Source: Niastella vici
GTDB lineage: Bacteria > Bacteroidota > Bacteroidia > Chitinophagales > Chitinophagaceae
Reading direction: 5' to 3'
Assembly (NCBI RefSeq): GCF_002077945.1
Contig: NZ_LVYD01000049.1
Coordinates: 124,001 to 188,000, forward strand
Length of the DNA stretch: 64,000 nucleotides
Under the pieces are notes generated by a model. That model saw nothing but the letters and a program-made list of their open reading frames with translations. It was not told the origin of the DNA and did no database searches. Positions within the stretch are counted from its first letter, which is position 1. The number at the start of each line of letters is the position of its first letter. This document shows, one piece after another, positions 16,689 to 26,769 of the stretch. Position numbers and translations under genes: made by a program.

Positions 16689-17570
16689 CTAGCTGGCGGA
16701 GGCCGGAGGCGGCTGTTCTTCTTTCATCTCCTTCACCGTCTTGCTACTTCCATCATGGCTCCAGCCGGGCGGGCGAAACAGGTAATTGATGCCGTGGCGC
16801 ACCGAGCGGGAGCGCCAGGCCTGCCCAAACATGGCGCCCCATTCTTTAAAAGCTATGCGAACGGGATTATACGTTTCAATATTTTTCGTGAGGCCATAAA
16901 CCGGTCGTTCCTCTTCGGGCTGAAAAGTGCCGAATAACCGGTCCCAGATGATGAGTACGCCGCCATGGTTCTTATCGAGGTATTTCAGGTTGCTGCCATG
17001 ATGCACCCGGTGGTGCGATGGGGTGTTAAAAATATATTCAATGAGGCGGGGCAGCAGGTGAATGGCTTCGGTATGTATCCAGAACTGGTAAATAAGGCTG
17101 ATCTGTTGCATCAGCATCACCACAATGGGATGAAACCCCACCAGGGGCATCCACATCCAGAAAATAAAGGCGCCGGTGAGGTTGCCCGTCCAGGTTTGGC
17201 GCAGGGCGGTGCTCAGGTTATAATGTTGCGAGCTATGGTGCACTACGTGCGAAGCCCAGAACCAGCGCATATTGTGCGATACATAATGAAACCAGTAATA
17301 CGAGAGATCGTCGGCGAAGAAGGCCAGTAACCACATCCACCAGGCGAAGGGGAAGGTAAACAGCCGCACCTGGTACACCAGCGTAAAGGCGCCTAATACA
17401 ACTAACTTAGCCAGGAAACCCGATATCACATTGCCGATGCCCATGGCCAGGCTGCTGAAGGTGTCTTTTACCGTATAGAGTTCCCTGTGTTCCTTCCAGG
17501 AAAACCAGGCCTCCAGCAACAGCAATACAACAAAACCGGGTATTGCAAAATATAGGATCTCGGGCGCCAT
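16689..17570 (-). CDS. Sterol desaturase / fatty acid hydroxylase family protein
   Basis: The 293-aa integral membrane protein carries the histidine clusters of the di-iron fatty-acid hydroxylase superfamily: WFHYVSH, then HVVHHSSQHYN and later HHRVHHG. Hydrophobic helices flank them. Such enzymes hydroxylate or desaturate sterols, carotenoids or fatty acids with O2; the substrate is not deducible. I place the start at ATG 17570 (MAPEILYF); two codons upstream there is only a TTG. A perfect -7 element TACTTTTG lies 31 bases upstream on the minus strand. The 16479-16688 gap behind it contains nothing recognisable. Confidence 0.85.
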   Translation of the reverse strand: MAPEILYFAIPGFVVLLLLEAWFSWKEHRELYTVKDTFSSLAMGIGNVISGFLAKLVVLGAFTLVYQVRLFTFPFAWWMWLLAFFADDLSYYWFHYVSHNMRWFWASHVVHHSSQHYNLSTALRQTWTGNLTGAFIFWMWMPLVGFHPIVVMLMQQISLIYQFWIHTEAIHLLPRLIEYIFNTPSHHRVHHGSNLKYLDKNHGGVLIIWDRLFGTFQPEEERPVYGLTKNIETYNPVRIAFKEWGAMFGQAWRSRSVRHGINYLFRPPGWSHDGSSKTVKEMKEEQPPPASAS

Positions 17571-17600
17571 AGGCAAGACGTTTAATGGAGCAATTGACTA

Positions 17601-17608
17601 CAAAAGTA
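17601..17608 (-). promoter_or_regulatory. -7 element of the sterol desaturase gene
   Basis: Minus-strand TACTTTTG is a full match to TAnnTTTG, at a suitable distance from the ATG at 17570. No good -33 TTTG is seen; ATTG occurs at a short spacing of 15. Confidence 0.5.
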
Positions 17609-17740
17609 GATTTTTTTCTACATCAATATTCGCCAACCCCGTTGTAATGCAATACGTACAATGGTATAATTGATGTAATTGAATCGTTGGGGCTTATATT
17701 GCATTAACTGTCATCACTTTTACCCCAACCGGCGTGAATT

Positions 17741-19543
17741 ATGAAGATATGGTTTCGTTATATTATTTGTTTCTGTTATTTAAGTGCCCTGTTTTGCAGG
17801 GCGCAAGGTCAGGATAGCACCAGGAAAAAAATGTCGGTTAGTTCCCTGGCCAGGGATCTATACCATAGTTTTATGGTTACAGAAACAAAAACCCAGGACT
17901 CTACTTTTTTTCAACGAAGTGAAGCAGGTTTTCAGCCTTTTACAGGAAAAGTGATCCGTAATATTATAATCCGTAATCTATCCTTTGGCGAAAATGTGGA
18001 TGATACTTCTTCGGGCATCATAAATTCGCTTGCAAGGGTGGCCGACAGGCTGCAAACGAACACGAAGGATTGGGCCGTAAGAGAATTATTGTTTGTGAAA
18101 AAGGGGCAATTGGTAAATCCTTATCAGCTGGCGGATAATGAACGTTTTTTACGTGATCAGAACTTCATCAAGGATGCCCGCATCGTGGTTCGCCTGGTGA
18201 CTACCGATTCGGTTGATCTGTATGTTCGGTTGCGCGATGTATTTAGCTGGGGCGCTGAAATACAAACCTCGGGTATCAACGATTTCAAAGGTTCTGTATA
18301 TGACGCCAATTTCCTGGGTATGGGACAACGGATACAGTATACCATGCTGTATGATCATAACCGCCATCCACTCGTTGGGTCGCAGGTCTTATATCGCAAA
18401 ACAAGTATCGGCAGGTCGTTTATCAATGTAACAGCATCCTATACCAACATTAACACCGGCGCTTTTCCCGGAAGTGAAAATGAAACGGCCTGGGACCTCA
18501 AGCTTGAACGCCCCTTGTATTCGCCCAATGCCCACGTGGCAGGTGGTTTGGAGTTAAGCACAAACCGCAGCATCAACGTATTCGACAAACCGTTGACCCA
18601 GTTCAGCGATTATAAATACCAGTTAAGTGATGTTTGGGTGGGTTATAACATTGGCGTGTACAAACAACAGGCGCAGGGAGAAGACAGCCGCCGCCGCCGT
18701 TTTGTATCGCTACGCTATTTTAATCAGCATTTTATGCAGCCGCCGAAGCTCGATACATTCGATCCGCGGTTTGCCAATAGGCGATACGTGCTGGCGCAGT
18801 TCAACTGGTATATGATCAACTTTTACCGCACCAACTATATTTATGGTTTTGGGCGAACAGAAGATATTCCGGTTGGTATGATGCGTAAGGTAACTATTGG
18901 CCCCTCAACGGTCGATAGCCTGCGGCGGTTATATATAGGGTGGGAGTTCGATCACTGGCTGGTTGACAAATATGCTAATTACTGGAATTATACGATGGCA
19001 TTGGGCACCAATTTGTATAAAAAGCAATGGCAGGATAACACAGCCTTGTTAGATGTTTCATGGTTCAGCCGGTTGTTTGAATACCCAAGGTTTAAATTCA
19101 GGCAGTTTGCCAATGTGAGTTATGCCGGTATCTATAACAGGCTTGTGAATGAGCCCTTGTATGTAAACAATGAATTGGGACTGTCGGGGTTTAGTACCGA
19201 CAGCGTAAGGGCCAATCACCGTATTTCTGTGGGCACAGAGACCAATTTGTATACGAAGTGGAGTATCCTGGGTTTCAAGATCGGATTTTTAGGTTTTGCA
19301 AAGGCAACGCTTATGTCGCCGCAACAAACCGGTATTTACCAGGGCGGGTTTTTCCCGGCCTTTGGCGCTGGCATTCGTACCCGAAATGAGAACCTCATCT
19401 TTGGTACTATTGAAGCCCGCTTTACCTGGTTTCCGCGAACGTTATACGATGTAAATAATATAACGCTTACTGTGGGTAGTAACCTGCGGGTGAAATTTTC
19501 AGGTACGTTTGTGCAGGCGCCGTCGTTTGCGCCGGTGAGGTAA
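17741..19543 (+). CDS. Omp85/BamA-like outer-membrane barrel protein with POTRA-like part
   Basis: The 600-aa protein has a signal peptide (FCYLSALFCRAQGQ). A segment with POTRA-like features follows (GKVIRNIIIRNLSFGENV, then AVRELLFVKKGQLVNPYQLADNERFLRD and IKDARIVVRLVTTDSVDLYVRL, given here in pieces). The second half, from about residue 170, consists of alternating strands with many aromatic residues, as in a beta barrel. The pattern of one or more POTRA units and a C-terminal barrel fits the Omp85 superfamily of outer-membrane insertases and surface lipid or protein transporters. The end SFAPVR lacks the usual terminal aromatic, so it may be a divergent member. It is transcribed alone. 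Confidence 0.75.
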   Translation: MKIWFRYIICFCYLSALFCRAQGQDSTRKKMSVSSLARDLYHSFMVTETKTQDSTFFQRSEAGFQPFTGKVIRNIIIRNLSFGENVDDTSSGIINSLARVADRLQTNTKDWAVRELLFVKKGQLVNPYQLADNERFLRDQNFIKDARIVVRLVTTDSVDLYVRLRDVFSWGAEIQTSGINDFKGSVYDANFLGMGQRIQYTMLYDHNRHPLVGSQVLYRKTSIGRSFINVTASYTNINTGAFPGSENETAWDLKLERPLYSPNAHVAGGLELSTNRSINVFDKPLTQFSDYKYQLSDVWVGYNIGVYKQQAQGEDSRRRRFVSLRYFNQHFMQPPKLDTFDPRFANRRYVLAQFNWYMINFYRTNYIYGFGRTEDIPVGMMRKVTIGPSTVDSLRRLYIGWEFDHWLVDKYANYWNYTMALGTNLYKKQWQDNTALLDVSWFSRLFEYPRFKFRQFANVSYAGIYNRLVNEPLYVNNELGLSGFSTDSVRANHRISVGTETNLYTKWSILGFKIGFLGFAKATLMSPQQTGIYQGGFFPAFGAGIRTRNENLIFGTIEARFTWFPRTLYDVNNITLTVGSNLRVKFSGTFVQAPSFAPVR

Positions 19544-19670
19544 GTGTTTTCGATTAGCGCTTTTGATTATGAAGAAGCTTATGTGAATTAGTAAGCCGAC
19601 AAATTTTAAGTGTAAACATTTATGGTAGGGGAGACAATTAAAGTAATCAGGGTTAAGTGGGAAGGGCTAT

Positions 19671-19705
19671 AAAAAAAAGGGTCCCCGATGTAGAAACATG
19701 GGGAC
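19671..19705 (-). terminator. Terminator of hppA
   Basis: Minus-strand stem GTCCCCATG/CATCGGGGAC (with a small mismatch) is followed by a run of T (A run 19671-19678 on plus). It lies about 90 bases after the hppA stop codon. Confidence 0.75.
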
Positions 19706-19793
19706 GTTGGTATTTGGTATGATATAGTGCCTTAAGTTGTTACTCCAAAGATAATGTCGTTGTTTGAATATTTTAGGAATTTTTTTGTAATTC

Positions 19794-22046
19794 TTATTTG
19801 AGCTTTTTTTCTATAGTATAAGTATTTGTCACATCACGGTTATGGTCAGGTATTACAGTTTTCTGTTGTGTATGAACAGTTTGCGTATTACCGTTACCAT
19901 GCAGCTGGGCCAGCGTTGGCGCTATAACCAGCGATACAATCGACATTAACTTGATCAGGATATTCATTGATGGGCCTGAAGTATCTTTAAACGGATCACC
20001 TACGGTATCACCGGTTACAGACGCTTTATGCGGCTCACTTTTTTTGTAATAGATCTGACCATTGATCTCAACACCTTTCTCAAATGATTTCTTGGCGTTA
20101 TCCCAGGCGCCACCGGCGTTGTTCTGGAACATACCCATCAATACACCGCTAACGGTAGCACCGGCCAGGAAACCACCTAATGCTTCGGGGCCTAACAGGA
20201 AACCAATGATAAGCGGGGAAGCGATGGCAATAAAGCCAGGCAGCATCATTTTCTTGATTGAGGCATCGGTAGAAATGGCAACGCATTTATCATATTCGGG
20301 TTTGCCTTTTCCTTCCATAATACCGGGAATGGTTTTGAACTGTCGACGCACTTCTTCTACCATGGCCATGGCTGCCTGCCCCACCGCGCGTATAGCCAGT
20401 GAAGAGAAGATGAAGGGGATCATACCACCTACAAACAGGGCGGCCAGTACATCGGCTTTGTAAATATTGATACCCGGAATTTTTGCTACTCCAACAAATG
20501 CAGCAAACAGGGCCAGCGCTGTTAAGGCGGCAGAAGCGATCGCAAATCCTTTACCGGTAGCTGCGGTAGTGTTACCTACTGCATCCAGTACGTCGGTCTT
20601 TTCGCGCACTTCTTTGGGCAGTTCGCTCATTTCGGCAATACCACCGGCGTTATCGGCAATAGGACCGAAAGCGTCGATGGCCAGTTGCATAGCGGTGGTG
20701 GCCATCATGCCGGCAGCGGCGATACCTACACCATACAAACCGGCGCATTGGTAAGAACCCCAAATGCCACCAGCCAGTACCAGAATAGGCAACAGGGTTG
20801 ATTCCATACCTACTGCCAAACCACCAATAACGTTGGTTGCATGGCCGGTACCTGATTGACGCACGATGCTTAACACCGGGCGTTTGCCCATGGCTGTATA
20901 ATATTCAGTGATGATACTCATTAAAGTTCCCACTACCAGGCCCACGACAATAGCGCCGAGGATGCCTTCGCGGGTGAATGTTTTGGCGCCTTCTATGAGC
21001 GTACCATTTGCCATATCACGAACCAGGTGGAACTCGCCTTCGGGCAGTATCCAGAACACCAGGCCGATAGAGGCAATGGCAGTAAGGATGATAGAACCCC
21101 AGTTACCCATGTTCAGCGCTTTTTGCACGGTGCTGGTATTAACACCGGCCGTTTCGCTGATGCGTACAAAGAAGGTCCCAATGATAGAAAATATGATACC
21201 TGCCGCGGCGATCAGCATAGGCAATAATATCAATGAATAACCACTGAACCTGTCTGCTACAACAGCTTCCCGTCCCAGTACCATGGTGGCTAATACAGTG
21301 GCTACATAAGAACCAAACAGGTCGGCGCCCATACCGGCTACGTCGCCCACGTTATCACCCACATTGTCGGCAATGGTAGCAGGGTTGCGTGGATCGTCTT
21401 CCGGAATACCGGCTTCTACTTTACCAACCAGGTCGGCGCCTACGTCGGCAGCTTTGGTATAAATACCGCCACCTACACGGGCAAACAGGGCAATAGATTC
21501 AGCACCCAGTGAAAAGCCGGTAAGCACTTCAATGGTCCTGATCATTTCTGGCGAATCAACCCCTGCGTCAGGAGCGAACAGCATTTTCAGGATGATAAAC
21601 AAACTGCCTAAGCCCAATACCGCCAAACCGGCCACACCCAAACCCATTACAGAGCCGCCGGTAAAAGATACCGCCAGTGCTTTGCTTAAGCTGGTACGGG
21701 CTGCATGCGCGGTGCGTACATTGGCTTTGGTGGCCACACGCATACCAATATAACCGGCAGTAGCGCTGAATACTGCACCAAAGACAAAAGCAATGGCAAT
21801 TGCCCAGTGAGAGTCAGGATTAGCCATGGCCATTACGCCAAGCAAAATGGCTACTATCACAACGAAGTAACCCAGAATTTTCCATTCGGCCCGTAAAAAG
21901 GCCATTGCACCTTGTGCTATGTATGTGCTGATTTCTTTCATGCGGTCGGAACCCGCGTCTTGTTTGGAAACCCAATTGAATTTGATGAAAGTATACAGCA
22001 AGCCGACGATGCCCATGAGTGGCACCAGATAGAACAGTTTGTCCAT
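19794..22046 (-). CDS. hppA: Membrane-bound ion-translocating pyrophosphatase
   Basis: The 750-aa protein with about 16 membrane helices couples pyrophosphate hydrolysis to H+ or Na+ transport. The substrate-binding loop is seen as [20 protein letters not shown] followed by [19 protein letters not shown] around residues 205-235. [10 protein letters not shown] near residue 490 carries Ala where K+-independent enzymes have Lys, which by family knowledge points to the K+-dependent subtype. The C-terminus is about 35 aa longer than the last helix, with a polar tail ([12 protein letters not shown]). It has its own promoter and terminator. H+ versus Na+ specificity is not decided here. Confidence 0.95.
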   Translation of the reverse strand: MDKLFYLVPLMGIVGLLYTFIKFNWVSKQDAGSDRMKEISTYIAQGAMAFLRAEWKILGYFVVIVAILLGVMAMANPDSHWAIAIAFVFGAVFSATAGYIGMRVATKANVRTAHAARTSLSKALAVSFTGGSVMGLGVAGLAVLGLGSLFIILKMLFAPDAGVDSPEMIRTIEVLTGFSLGAESIALFARVGGGIYTKAADVGADLVGKVEAGIPEDDPRNPATIADNVGDNVGDVAGMGADLFGSYVATVLATMVLGREAVVADRFSGYSLILLPMLIAAAGIIFSIIGTFFVRISETAGVNTSTVQKALNMGNWGSIILTAIASIGLVFWILPEGEFHLVRDMANGTLIEGAKTFTREGILGAIVVGLVVGTLMSIITEYYTAMGKRPVLSIVRQSGTGHATNVIGGLAVGMESTLLPILVLAGGIWGSYQCAGLYGVGIAAAGMMATTAMQLAIDAFGPIADNAGGIAEMSELPKEVREKTDVLDAVGNTTAATGKGFAIASAALTALALFAAFVGVAKIPGINIYKADVLAALFVGGMIPFIFSSLAIRAVGQAAMAMVEEVRRQFKTIPGIMEGKGKPEYDKCVAISTDASIKKMMLPGFIAIASPLIIGFLLGPEALGGFLAGATVSGVLMGMFQNNAGGAWDNAKKSFEKGVEINGQIYYKKSEPHKASVTGDTVGDPFKDTSGPSMNILIKLMSIVSLVIAPTLAQLHGNGNTQTVHTQQKTVIPDHNRDVTNTYTIEKKLK

Positions 22047-22082
22047 AGTTTTGATCTTGTTCTCTTGATTTTACAGAGTGGG

Positions 22083-22114
22083 CAAAAATAGGGGAAAACG
22101 GCTTAAAATTAAAA
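22083..22114 (-). promoter_or_regulatory. Promoter of hppA
   Basis: On the minus strand TATTTTTG (22083-22090) matches TAnnTTTG, and a TTTT -33 box (22111-22114) stands 20 bases upstream. The start of transcription should be about 30 bases before the ATG. Confidence 0.6.
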
Positions 22115-22262
22115 CAGTTCTGGGTTTCAGCGGATTCTGTGGTCGCGGTTTTGGGGGTGTTTTGCAGGGGTGGGGAAAAGCTGTTACAAAAAAGGTCCGA
22201 TGCAATAAATTTATTGCTTATGACCCGGGGCGCAAGGCCGGGGTTAAAGGTACAATGTACAA

Positions 22263-22297
22263 TAAAAAGGCTGCCCCGGCAAATACCGGAGCAGCCT
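22263..22297 (-). terminator. Terminator of the AsmA-like gene
   Basis: Minus-strand stem AGGCTGCTCCGG/CCGGGGCAGCCT with a TATTTG loop is followed by TTTTTATTG. It lies 19 bases after the stop codon. Confidence 0.85.
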
Positions 22298-22315
22298 CAA
22301 TTATGGTGAAAGTTG

Positions 22316-25300
22316 TTAATTCTTTTTGAACAATCCTTTCAAGATGTTTTTGCCTTTATCTACAGCCTCCTGTTTAATATCCCTTTTCGAACTGTCTTTG
22401 GTATTCGTACTATCCTTTTGTCCTAACAACTGTTTTGCGATCTGATTCTTTACTTCCTGCTTCACTTCGTCCTTCACCTGGTTCTTTACCGCTTGCAGGG
22501 AATCCCTTGCGGCGGCTTTTTTAGCTTCTACCAGCTCTTTGGCCTGGTCTTTCATCTCATCGGCCAGGCTGCTTCCTGAACCCGAAAGGTCGGTCTTTAC
22601 AGTGGGGTTGGTGATTGAACCGCCCATGTTCACCTTGAAGCTGATGACATCGCTCACTTTTACGGGAATGCCTTTGCTGTTGGCCTGGGCGGCAAGGTTG
22701 TTCACCAGGGCATTGGCTTTGTTCCCCAGTTTTTCGCGCGGCACTTTCATGTTGATCACATAATCGATCGACTGATCGAGCCCATGTTTGCCGCCAATTT
22801 CCATATCCATGTCCTGCACTTTTACGTGGAAAGGTTTTACAAACACTTTTCCATCGGCCACATCAAAATAACTTTTCACATCTTTCAGCGTGATCTGTTT
22901 CAGGCTCGAAACATCCAGCGCAGATGCCAGTTTTTCCAACGGTGCAAATTTGTTCAGCACGCCTTCCAGCAATAACAGCGAGCCGTTGCCGGTAATGCTG
23001 CTGAGGTCGGGCATCATGGTTTCACCCAGCTTGCCGGTCATGGTGAGCTTTGAGGTTAATTTACCTGCAATGAACTGACCAATAGGCATCAGCTTCTGAA
23101 AGGTATTATAGGCAAAGAAAGATTTTTGAATGTCGAGGTTCTGTACGTCATAGGTAAGCGAAATATCGGGTTTCTTTTTGCTTACTTTGGTAGAGTAGGA
23201 GCCACCGAGTGCAATGGTTCCGTCCAGGGCCTGCATTTTTATATCTTTCATGGTAACGGTCTCGTCCTTTATGCCGAGCGTACCGCTGATGTTATTGTAA
23301 TCGACCTTGTCGTAATGCACACTGCCTGCTTTGGCATTAAGTGTGAGGTTCAGGTTTTTGGGAACGGCGAAAGGCGCGCTGGCTGCGGGGGTAGAACCGG
23401 CGGCGGCCGTGTCTTTGGCGGCGGGTGCAGGGGTAGCAGTAGCCGTAGAAGTTCCCATTAATTTATTCAGGTCTACTTTATCGGCCGATACGTTCAGTAC
23501 TCCTGAAAGGGTTTCATCTTTCAATGCATACCCTATTAAGTTATCGAAGCTGCCGTTGGCGTTAAAATTGGTGCCCTGGAAATTACCGGTAACATCGTTC
23601 ACCGTAACATTTTTGGGGTTAAAGGTGAGCTGGGTATTTTTCAGGTTAACACCATCGGGATAATCTTTCGATTTATAGCTCACATTGGAAACCTGTACGG
23701 TGCCGGCAGTTTGAATGGCATCGTACTGGCTTTTATCGATTGATGATTTTTTACCCTTTACCGATACATTGGCATTCAGGTTGCCTGCCAGTGATGTGCC
23801 GGGCTCGAATTTATAGAACTGCGCTATATTGGCCAGGTTGAATGTGCCTTTGGCGGTTCCGTCAAAATACGGATCAGAAGCCAGTGTTTTGAGCAGCAGG
23901 GTAAGGTCAACCACATCTTTGCCGATCTCGGCATGGGCGGCAGGTATTGTGATCACTGCATGATCGGCCATTGCATCGGGCGCTTCAAAATTTATTCGTG
24001 CGCTGGTGTTCTGTATGGGCGCCGGGAAATCTTTCGATGCATAATACAGGTTTTTGATGTCGATATATCCTTTGGCTGTAAATTCTCCGGGTTGTTGTTT
24101 TTGTACTACGGCCAAACTGCCTTTTGCCTGTACATCGGCATCAACGGTGCCGCTGATTTTGGTACCGGGCAACTTTACAAACTGGGTAATGCCGGCCAGG
24201 TCGAGCTTGCCCTTGGCAGCCGCATCGATGTACCGGGCGGTCATGGGTTTTTGGAACAGTACATGGAAATCGAAAGGATCGTTGCCAAATTCAATATGAC
24301 CTTTGAGAAGATTTATAACTGTATTATCGGTTGCCCCATCATGATTAAAGGCATTTAACTGTATGTTGATGTTTTTAACAGGTTTCGGCAGATCGGGATA
24401 CTGGAAGAAACCATCCTGTATATCCAGTGTAACATTGTAGGCCGGCATTTGGGTGCTGCTGTAGGTGCCTTTTACAGAACCATTGAAGGAGGCTTTACCG
24501 CTTGTTTTAATTTTTTCAAAGTCTGTCTGGTATACAGCGGGTATCAATGACAGAATGCTTTTAAAGTCGTTTGAAGGTGTTTTAAAGCTGATATCCATAT
24601 TGTAGGTGCTGTCGTTCACCAGCTGAATAAAACCTTCTGTTGCCAGTTTTAAATCGTTCAGGGCTATTTCGTCGGTCTTCCAGGTGTATTTGCTGTTTTT
24701 GGCATCCACTTCCACATCGAGGTCAATACCCGTTTTTGTTCTGTTGAGATAGGGAATGCCACCATAGATAAACGTTATGGCATCGGCCTTTGTATTGGTT
24801 TTGAGGGTGAACAGGTCGCTGGTAAAATCACCGCTGCCTTCGTGGGTGAAATTAACGAGCTCGGTGCTCATTCCGGTGCTGGCATCATCGTACAGAACAT
24901 ATGCATTGTTGATGGCATAGTGCTGCAGGTTCATTTGAAAAGGCGATGAGGCAGCTGTATCAGTGTTGGGTGTGGCGGCAGCGGTATCGGGTTTGGCGAT
25001 GTCCCAGTTTGCTTTCCCTTCTTTGTTAACCAGGGCATGAATACGCGGTTCATCGATATTAACCGAATAAATTTTCATATTCTTGCCGCCGATTACGCTG
25101 AACAGGTTTACGGCCACATCGATCTCCTTCGCGCTGATGAGGGTATCTTTGGCGAATTGGTCGGTGCCTATTACCTGCAGGTTTTCGAGCGTTACAGAAA
25201 CTCTGGGGAAATGACGGAAAAAGGAGAGGTTGAGGTCTTTAAAATCTACATGGGCATTTATGTTCTTGTTGATCTGTTCCTTGGCTATGGCTATTATCTT

Positions 25301-25387
25301 GCCTTTGAATATAAAAGGGGCCACAAACAGGATAACGATCAGCACGGCCAGGGAAATGCCAGTGATCTTTGCGATTTTCTTGAGCAT
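22316..25387 (-). CDS. AsmA family protein
   Basis: The 1023-aa protein begins with one membrane helix (ISLAVLIVILFVAPFIF) and continues as a very long beta-rich periplasmic part. AsmA/YhdP-like proteins form a bridge-like groove thought to carry phospholipids between the inner and outer membranes. The N-terminal HFPRVSVTLENLQVIG and the C-terminal AsmA_2-like stretch with FHVKVQDMDMEIGGKHGLD are typical. A low-complexity Ala/Pro/Thr segment (about residues 650-690) and a Lys/Gln-rich coiled tail (VKDEVKQEVKNQIAKQLLG) are seen. It is monocistronic. Confidence 0.85.
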   Translation of the reverse strand: MLKKIAKITGISLAVLIVILFVAPFIFKGKIIAIAKEQINKNINAHVDFKDLNLSFFRHFPRVSVTLENLQVIGTDQFAKDTLISAKEIDVAVNLFSVIGGKNMKIYSVNIDEPRIHALVNKEGKANWDIAKPDTAAATPNTDTAASSPFQMNLQHYAINNAYVLYDDASTGMSTELVNFTHEGSGDFTSDLFTLKTNTKADAITFIYGGIPYLNRTKTGIDLDVEVDAKNSKYTWKTDEIALNDLKLATEGFIQLVNDSTYNMDISFKTPSNDFKSILSLIPAVYQTDFEKIKTSGKASFNGSVKGTYSSTQMPAYNVTLDIQDGFFQYPDLPKPVKNINIQLNAFNHDGATDNTVINLLKGHIEFGNDPFDFHVLFQKPMTARYIDAAAKGKLDLAGITQFVKLPGTKISGTVDADVQAKGSLAVVQKQQPGEFTAKGYIDIKNLYYASKDFPAPIQNTSARINFEAPDAMADHAVITIPAAHAEIGKDVVDLTLLLKTLASDPYFDGTAKGTFNLANIAQFYKFEPGTSLAGNLNANVSVKGKKSSIDKSQYDAIQTAGTVQVSNVSYKSKDYPDGVNLKNTQLTFNPKNVTVNDVTGNFQGTNFNANGSFDNLIGYALKDETLSGVLNVSADKVDLNKLMGTSTATATPAPAAKDTAAAGSTPAASAPFAVPKNLNLTLNAKAGSVHYDKVDYNNISGTLGIKDETVTMKDIKMQALDGTIALGGSYSTKVSKKKPDISLTYDVQNLDIQKSFFAYNTFQKLMPIGQFIAGKLTSKLTMTGKLGETMMPDLSSITGNGSLLLLEGVLNKFAPLEKLASALDVSSLKQITLKDVKSYFDVADGKVFVKPFHVKVQDMDMEIGGKHGLDQSIDYVINMKVPREKLGNKANALVNNLAAQANSKGIPVKVSDVISFKVNMGGSITNPTVKTDLSGSGSSLADEMKDQAKELVEAKKAAARDSLQAVKNQVKDEVKQEVKNQIAKQLLGQKDSTNTKDSSKRDIKQEAVDKGKNILKGLFKKN

Positions 25388-25509
25388 AGGTAATTGGTTT
25401 ACTTGCTTTTATCTGAAATGTGAAGATAGGTCAAGTAATTTAATTCTCTAAGTAGAGTTTTTATTAATAATTACAGGGTTCACCCTTAAATATATCAAAT
25501 TATTGTAAA

Positions 25510-26106
25510 ATGACTCCTGAAAGACGTGCCCGCCTGCTGGCAGTATTAAATAAGCGGCAATGTGATTTAACGGTGGTGCTGGAGAATGTTTTTGATCCGC
25601 ATAATATTTCAGCGGTAATGCGTACCTGTGATGCGGTTGGCGTACAGGAAGTATATGTGTTGAACACAAAAATTCCGCGGCATAAGAAATGGGGCGCCAA
25701 AAGCAGCAGCAGCGCTGCCAAATGGCTGAGTGTATACCAGTTCACCGATGCGGAAGCCTGTTTTTCGGCCTTGCGGCAGAAATATGATAAGATCTTAACG
25801 ACCCATTTAAGCAGTGACGCCGTTAATTTGTACGATATTGATTTCACCGGCCGTATTGCGCTGGTATTCGGCAATGAGCATTCGGGTGTGAGTGATGAAA
25901 TAAGGGCGATGGCCGATGGTAATTTTATTATTCCACAGGTGGGCATTATTAAATCGCTGAACATTTCCGTTGCCTGTGCGGTTACTTTGTATGAGGCACA
26001 ACGGCAAAAGAAATTGGCAGGGCATTATGATACCTGCCGTATACCGGAGCCACAATTGACCGGGTTATTGGAGAAATGGGGATTTGAGGAAGAAATAGAG
26101 AAATAG
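25510..26106 (+). CDS. trmH: tRNA (guanosine-2'-O)-methyltransferase, TrmH family
   Basis: The 198-aa SpoU/TrmH-type SPOUT methyltransferase starts with TPERRARLLAVLNKRQCD, the short N-terminal part typical of TrmH (Gm18 enzyme). It then shows VVLENVFDPHNISAVMRTCDAVG (here in part), motif 2 ALVFGNEHSGVSDE and motif 3 IPQVGIIKSLNISVACAV, which together form the knotted SAM site. The C-terminal helix with LTGLLEKWGFEE completes the family pattern. Assignment to tRNA G18 is by similarity to TrmH rather than to the rRNA enzyme RlmB; moderate certainty for the exact target. Confidence 0.85.
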   Translation: MTPERRARLLAVLNKRQCDLTVVLENVFDPHNISAVMRTCDAVGVQEVYVLNTKIPRHKKWGAKSSSSAAKWLSVYQFTDAEACFSALRQKYDKILTTHLSSDAVNLYDIDFTGRIALVFGNEHSGVSDEIRAMADGNFIIPQVGIIKSLNISVACAVTLYEAQRQKKLAGHYDTCRIPEPQLTGLLEKWGFEEEIEK

Positions 26107-26162
26107 GATGTAGGAGGTAAGAAGTAGAAAATTGCCAATGCCGATTTCACAACTGGTTCATG

Positions 26163-26180
26163 CGAGCCAAAGTATTCACC
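26163..26180. repeat. Heptamer repeat fragment (TTCACCA type)
   Basis: Units TTCACCA, TTGACCA, TTCACAA run in 7-base phase in the gap between trmH and the thioredoxin-like gene. They are the same words as in 11085-11112. Confidence 0.6.
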
Positions 26181-26215
26181 ATTGACCATTCACAATTTAA
26201 AACACAAAAGCATCC

Positions 26216-26704
26216 ATGAAAGTCTTATATCTTACTTCATACTTCATTCTTCTTACTTCAATGGGCTTCTCCCAAACTATCAAAAAAGTGAAAGTGACCG
26301 AAGTGGAAGACTACATTAAGAACAGCGATCATCCTATTGTGCTGAATTGCTGGGCTACCTGGTGTGCGCCCTGTGTTGAGGAAATCCCTTATTTTATGGA
26401 AACGGTAAAAAAGTACAGCGATCAAAAAGTTGAATTGCTGCTGGTAAGCCTTGATCTGCCAAAATCATATCCCACCCAAATACAGGCGCTGATAAAGAAA
26501 AAGAATTTCGAAGCCACTTACTTCTGGCTGAACGAAACCAATGCCGATTATTTTTGTCCGAAGATAGATCCCAAATGGGATGGCACGCTGCCTTCTACCT
26601 TATTTGTAAATACAAAGACCGGTTACCGTAAATTTTTTGGCCGTCCCATGACCGATAGACAAATTGAATTGGAAGTGGGCAGGTTAACCGGATTGAAACA
26701 ATAA
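26216..26704 (+). CDS. Thioredoxin-like (TlpA/ResA-type) secreted disulfide reductase
   Basis: The 162-aa protein has an N-terminal signal (MKVLYLTSYFILLTSMGFSQ) and a thioredoxin fold with active site WATWCAPCVEEIPYF near residues 45-59. Such periplasmic TlpA/ResA-like proteins reduce disulfides, for example in cytochrome c maturation or in envelope redox defence. An insertion with FEATYFWLNETNADYF and the conserved cis-Pro region TLPSTLFV are seen. The bases encoding the signal peptide (26231-26259) are a heptamer tandem repeat, so part of this N-terminus seems to derive from repeat DNA. Confidence 0.88.
   Translation: MKVLYLTSYFILLTSMGFSQTIKKVKVTEVEDYIKNSDHPIVLNCWATWCAPCVEEIPYFMETVKKYSDQKVELLLVSLDLPKSYPTQIQALIKKKNFEATYFWLNETNADYFCPKIDPKWDGTLPSTLFVNTKTGYRKFFGRPMTDRQIELEVGRLTGLKQ
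26231..26259. repeat. Heptamer repeat inside a signal-peptide coding region
   Basis: CTTACTT, CATACTT, CATTCTT, CTTACTT follow each other in exact 7-base phase and encode residues of the hydrophobic core of the signal peptide. The opposing words GTAAGAAGTAG occur at about 26116-26126. Confidence 0.65.
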
Positions 26705-26707
26705 TAT

Positions 26708-26746
26708 AAAAAAATGCACATTGAGCACGTTTTGCGCAATGTGCAT
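26708..26746 (-). terminator. Terminator of the DUF4142 gene
   Basis: A 10-bp perfect stem ATGCACATTG/CAATGTGCAT with a 13-base loop has an A run on its left, that is, a T run in the minus-strand sense. It may also stop the convergent thioredoxin gene. Confidence 0.75.
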
Positions 26747-26769
26747 GAATATATCAAAAACCAACGCTG

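Noticed and set aside
20062-20754. Plus-strand open frames antisense to hppA
   Set aside because: They mirror the strongly biased codons of the pyrophosphatase and show no own motifs.
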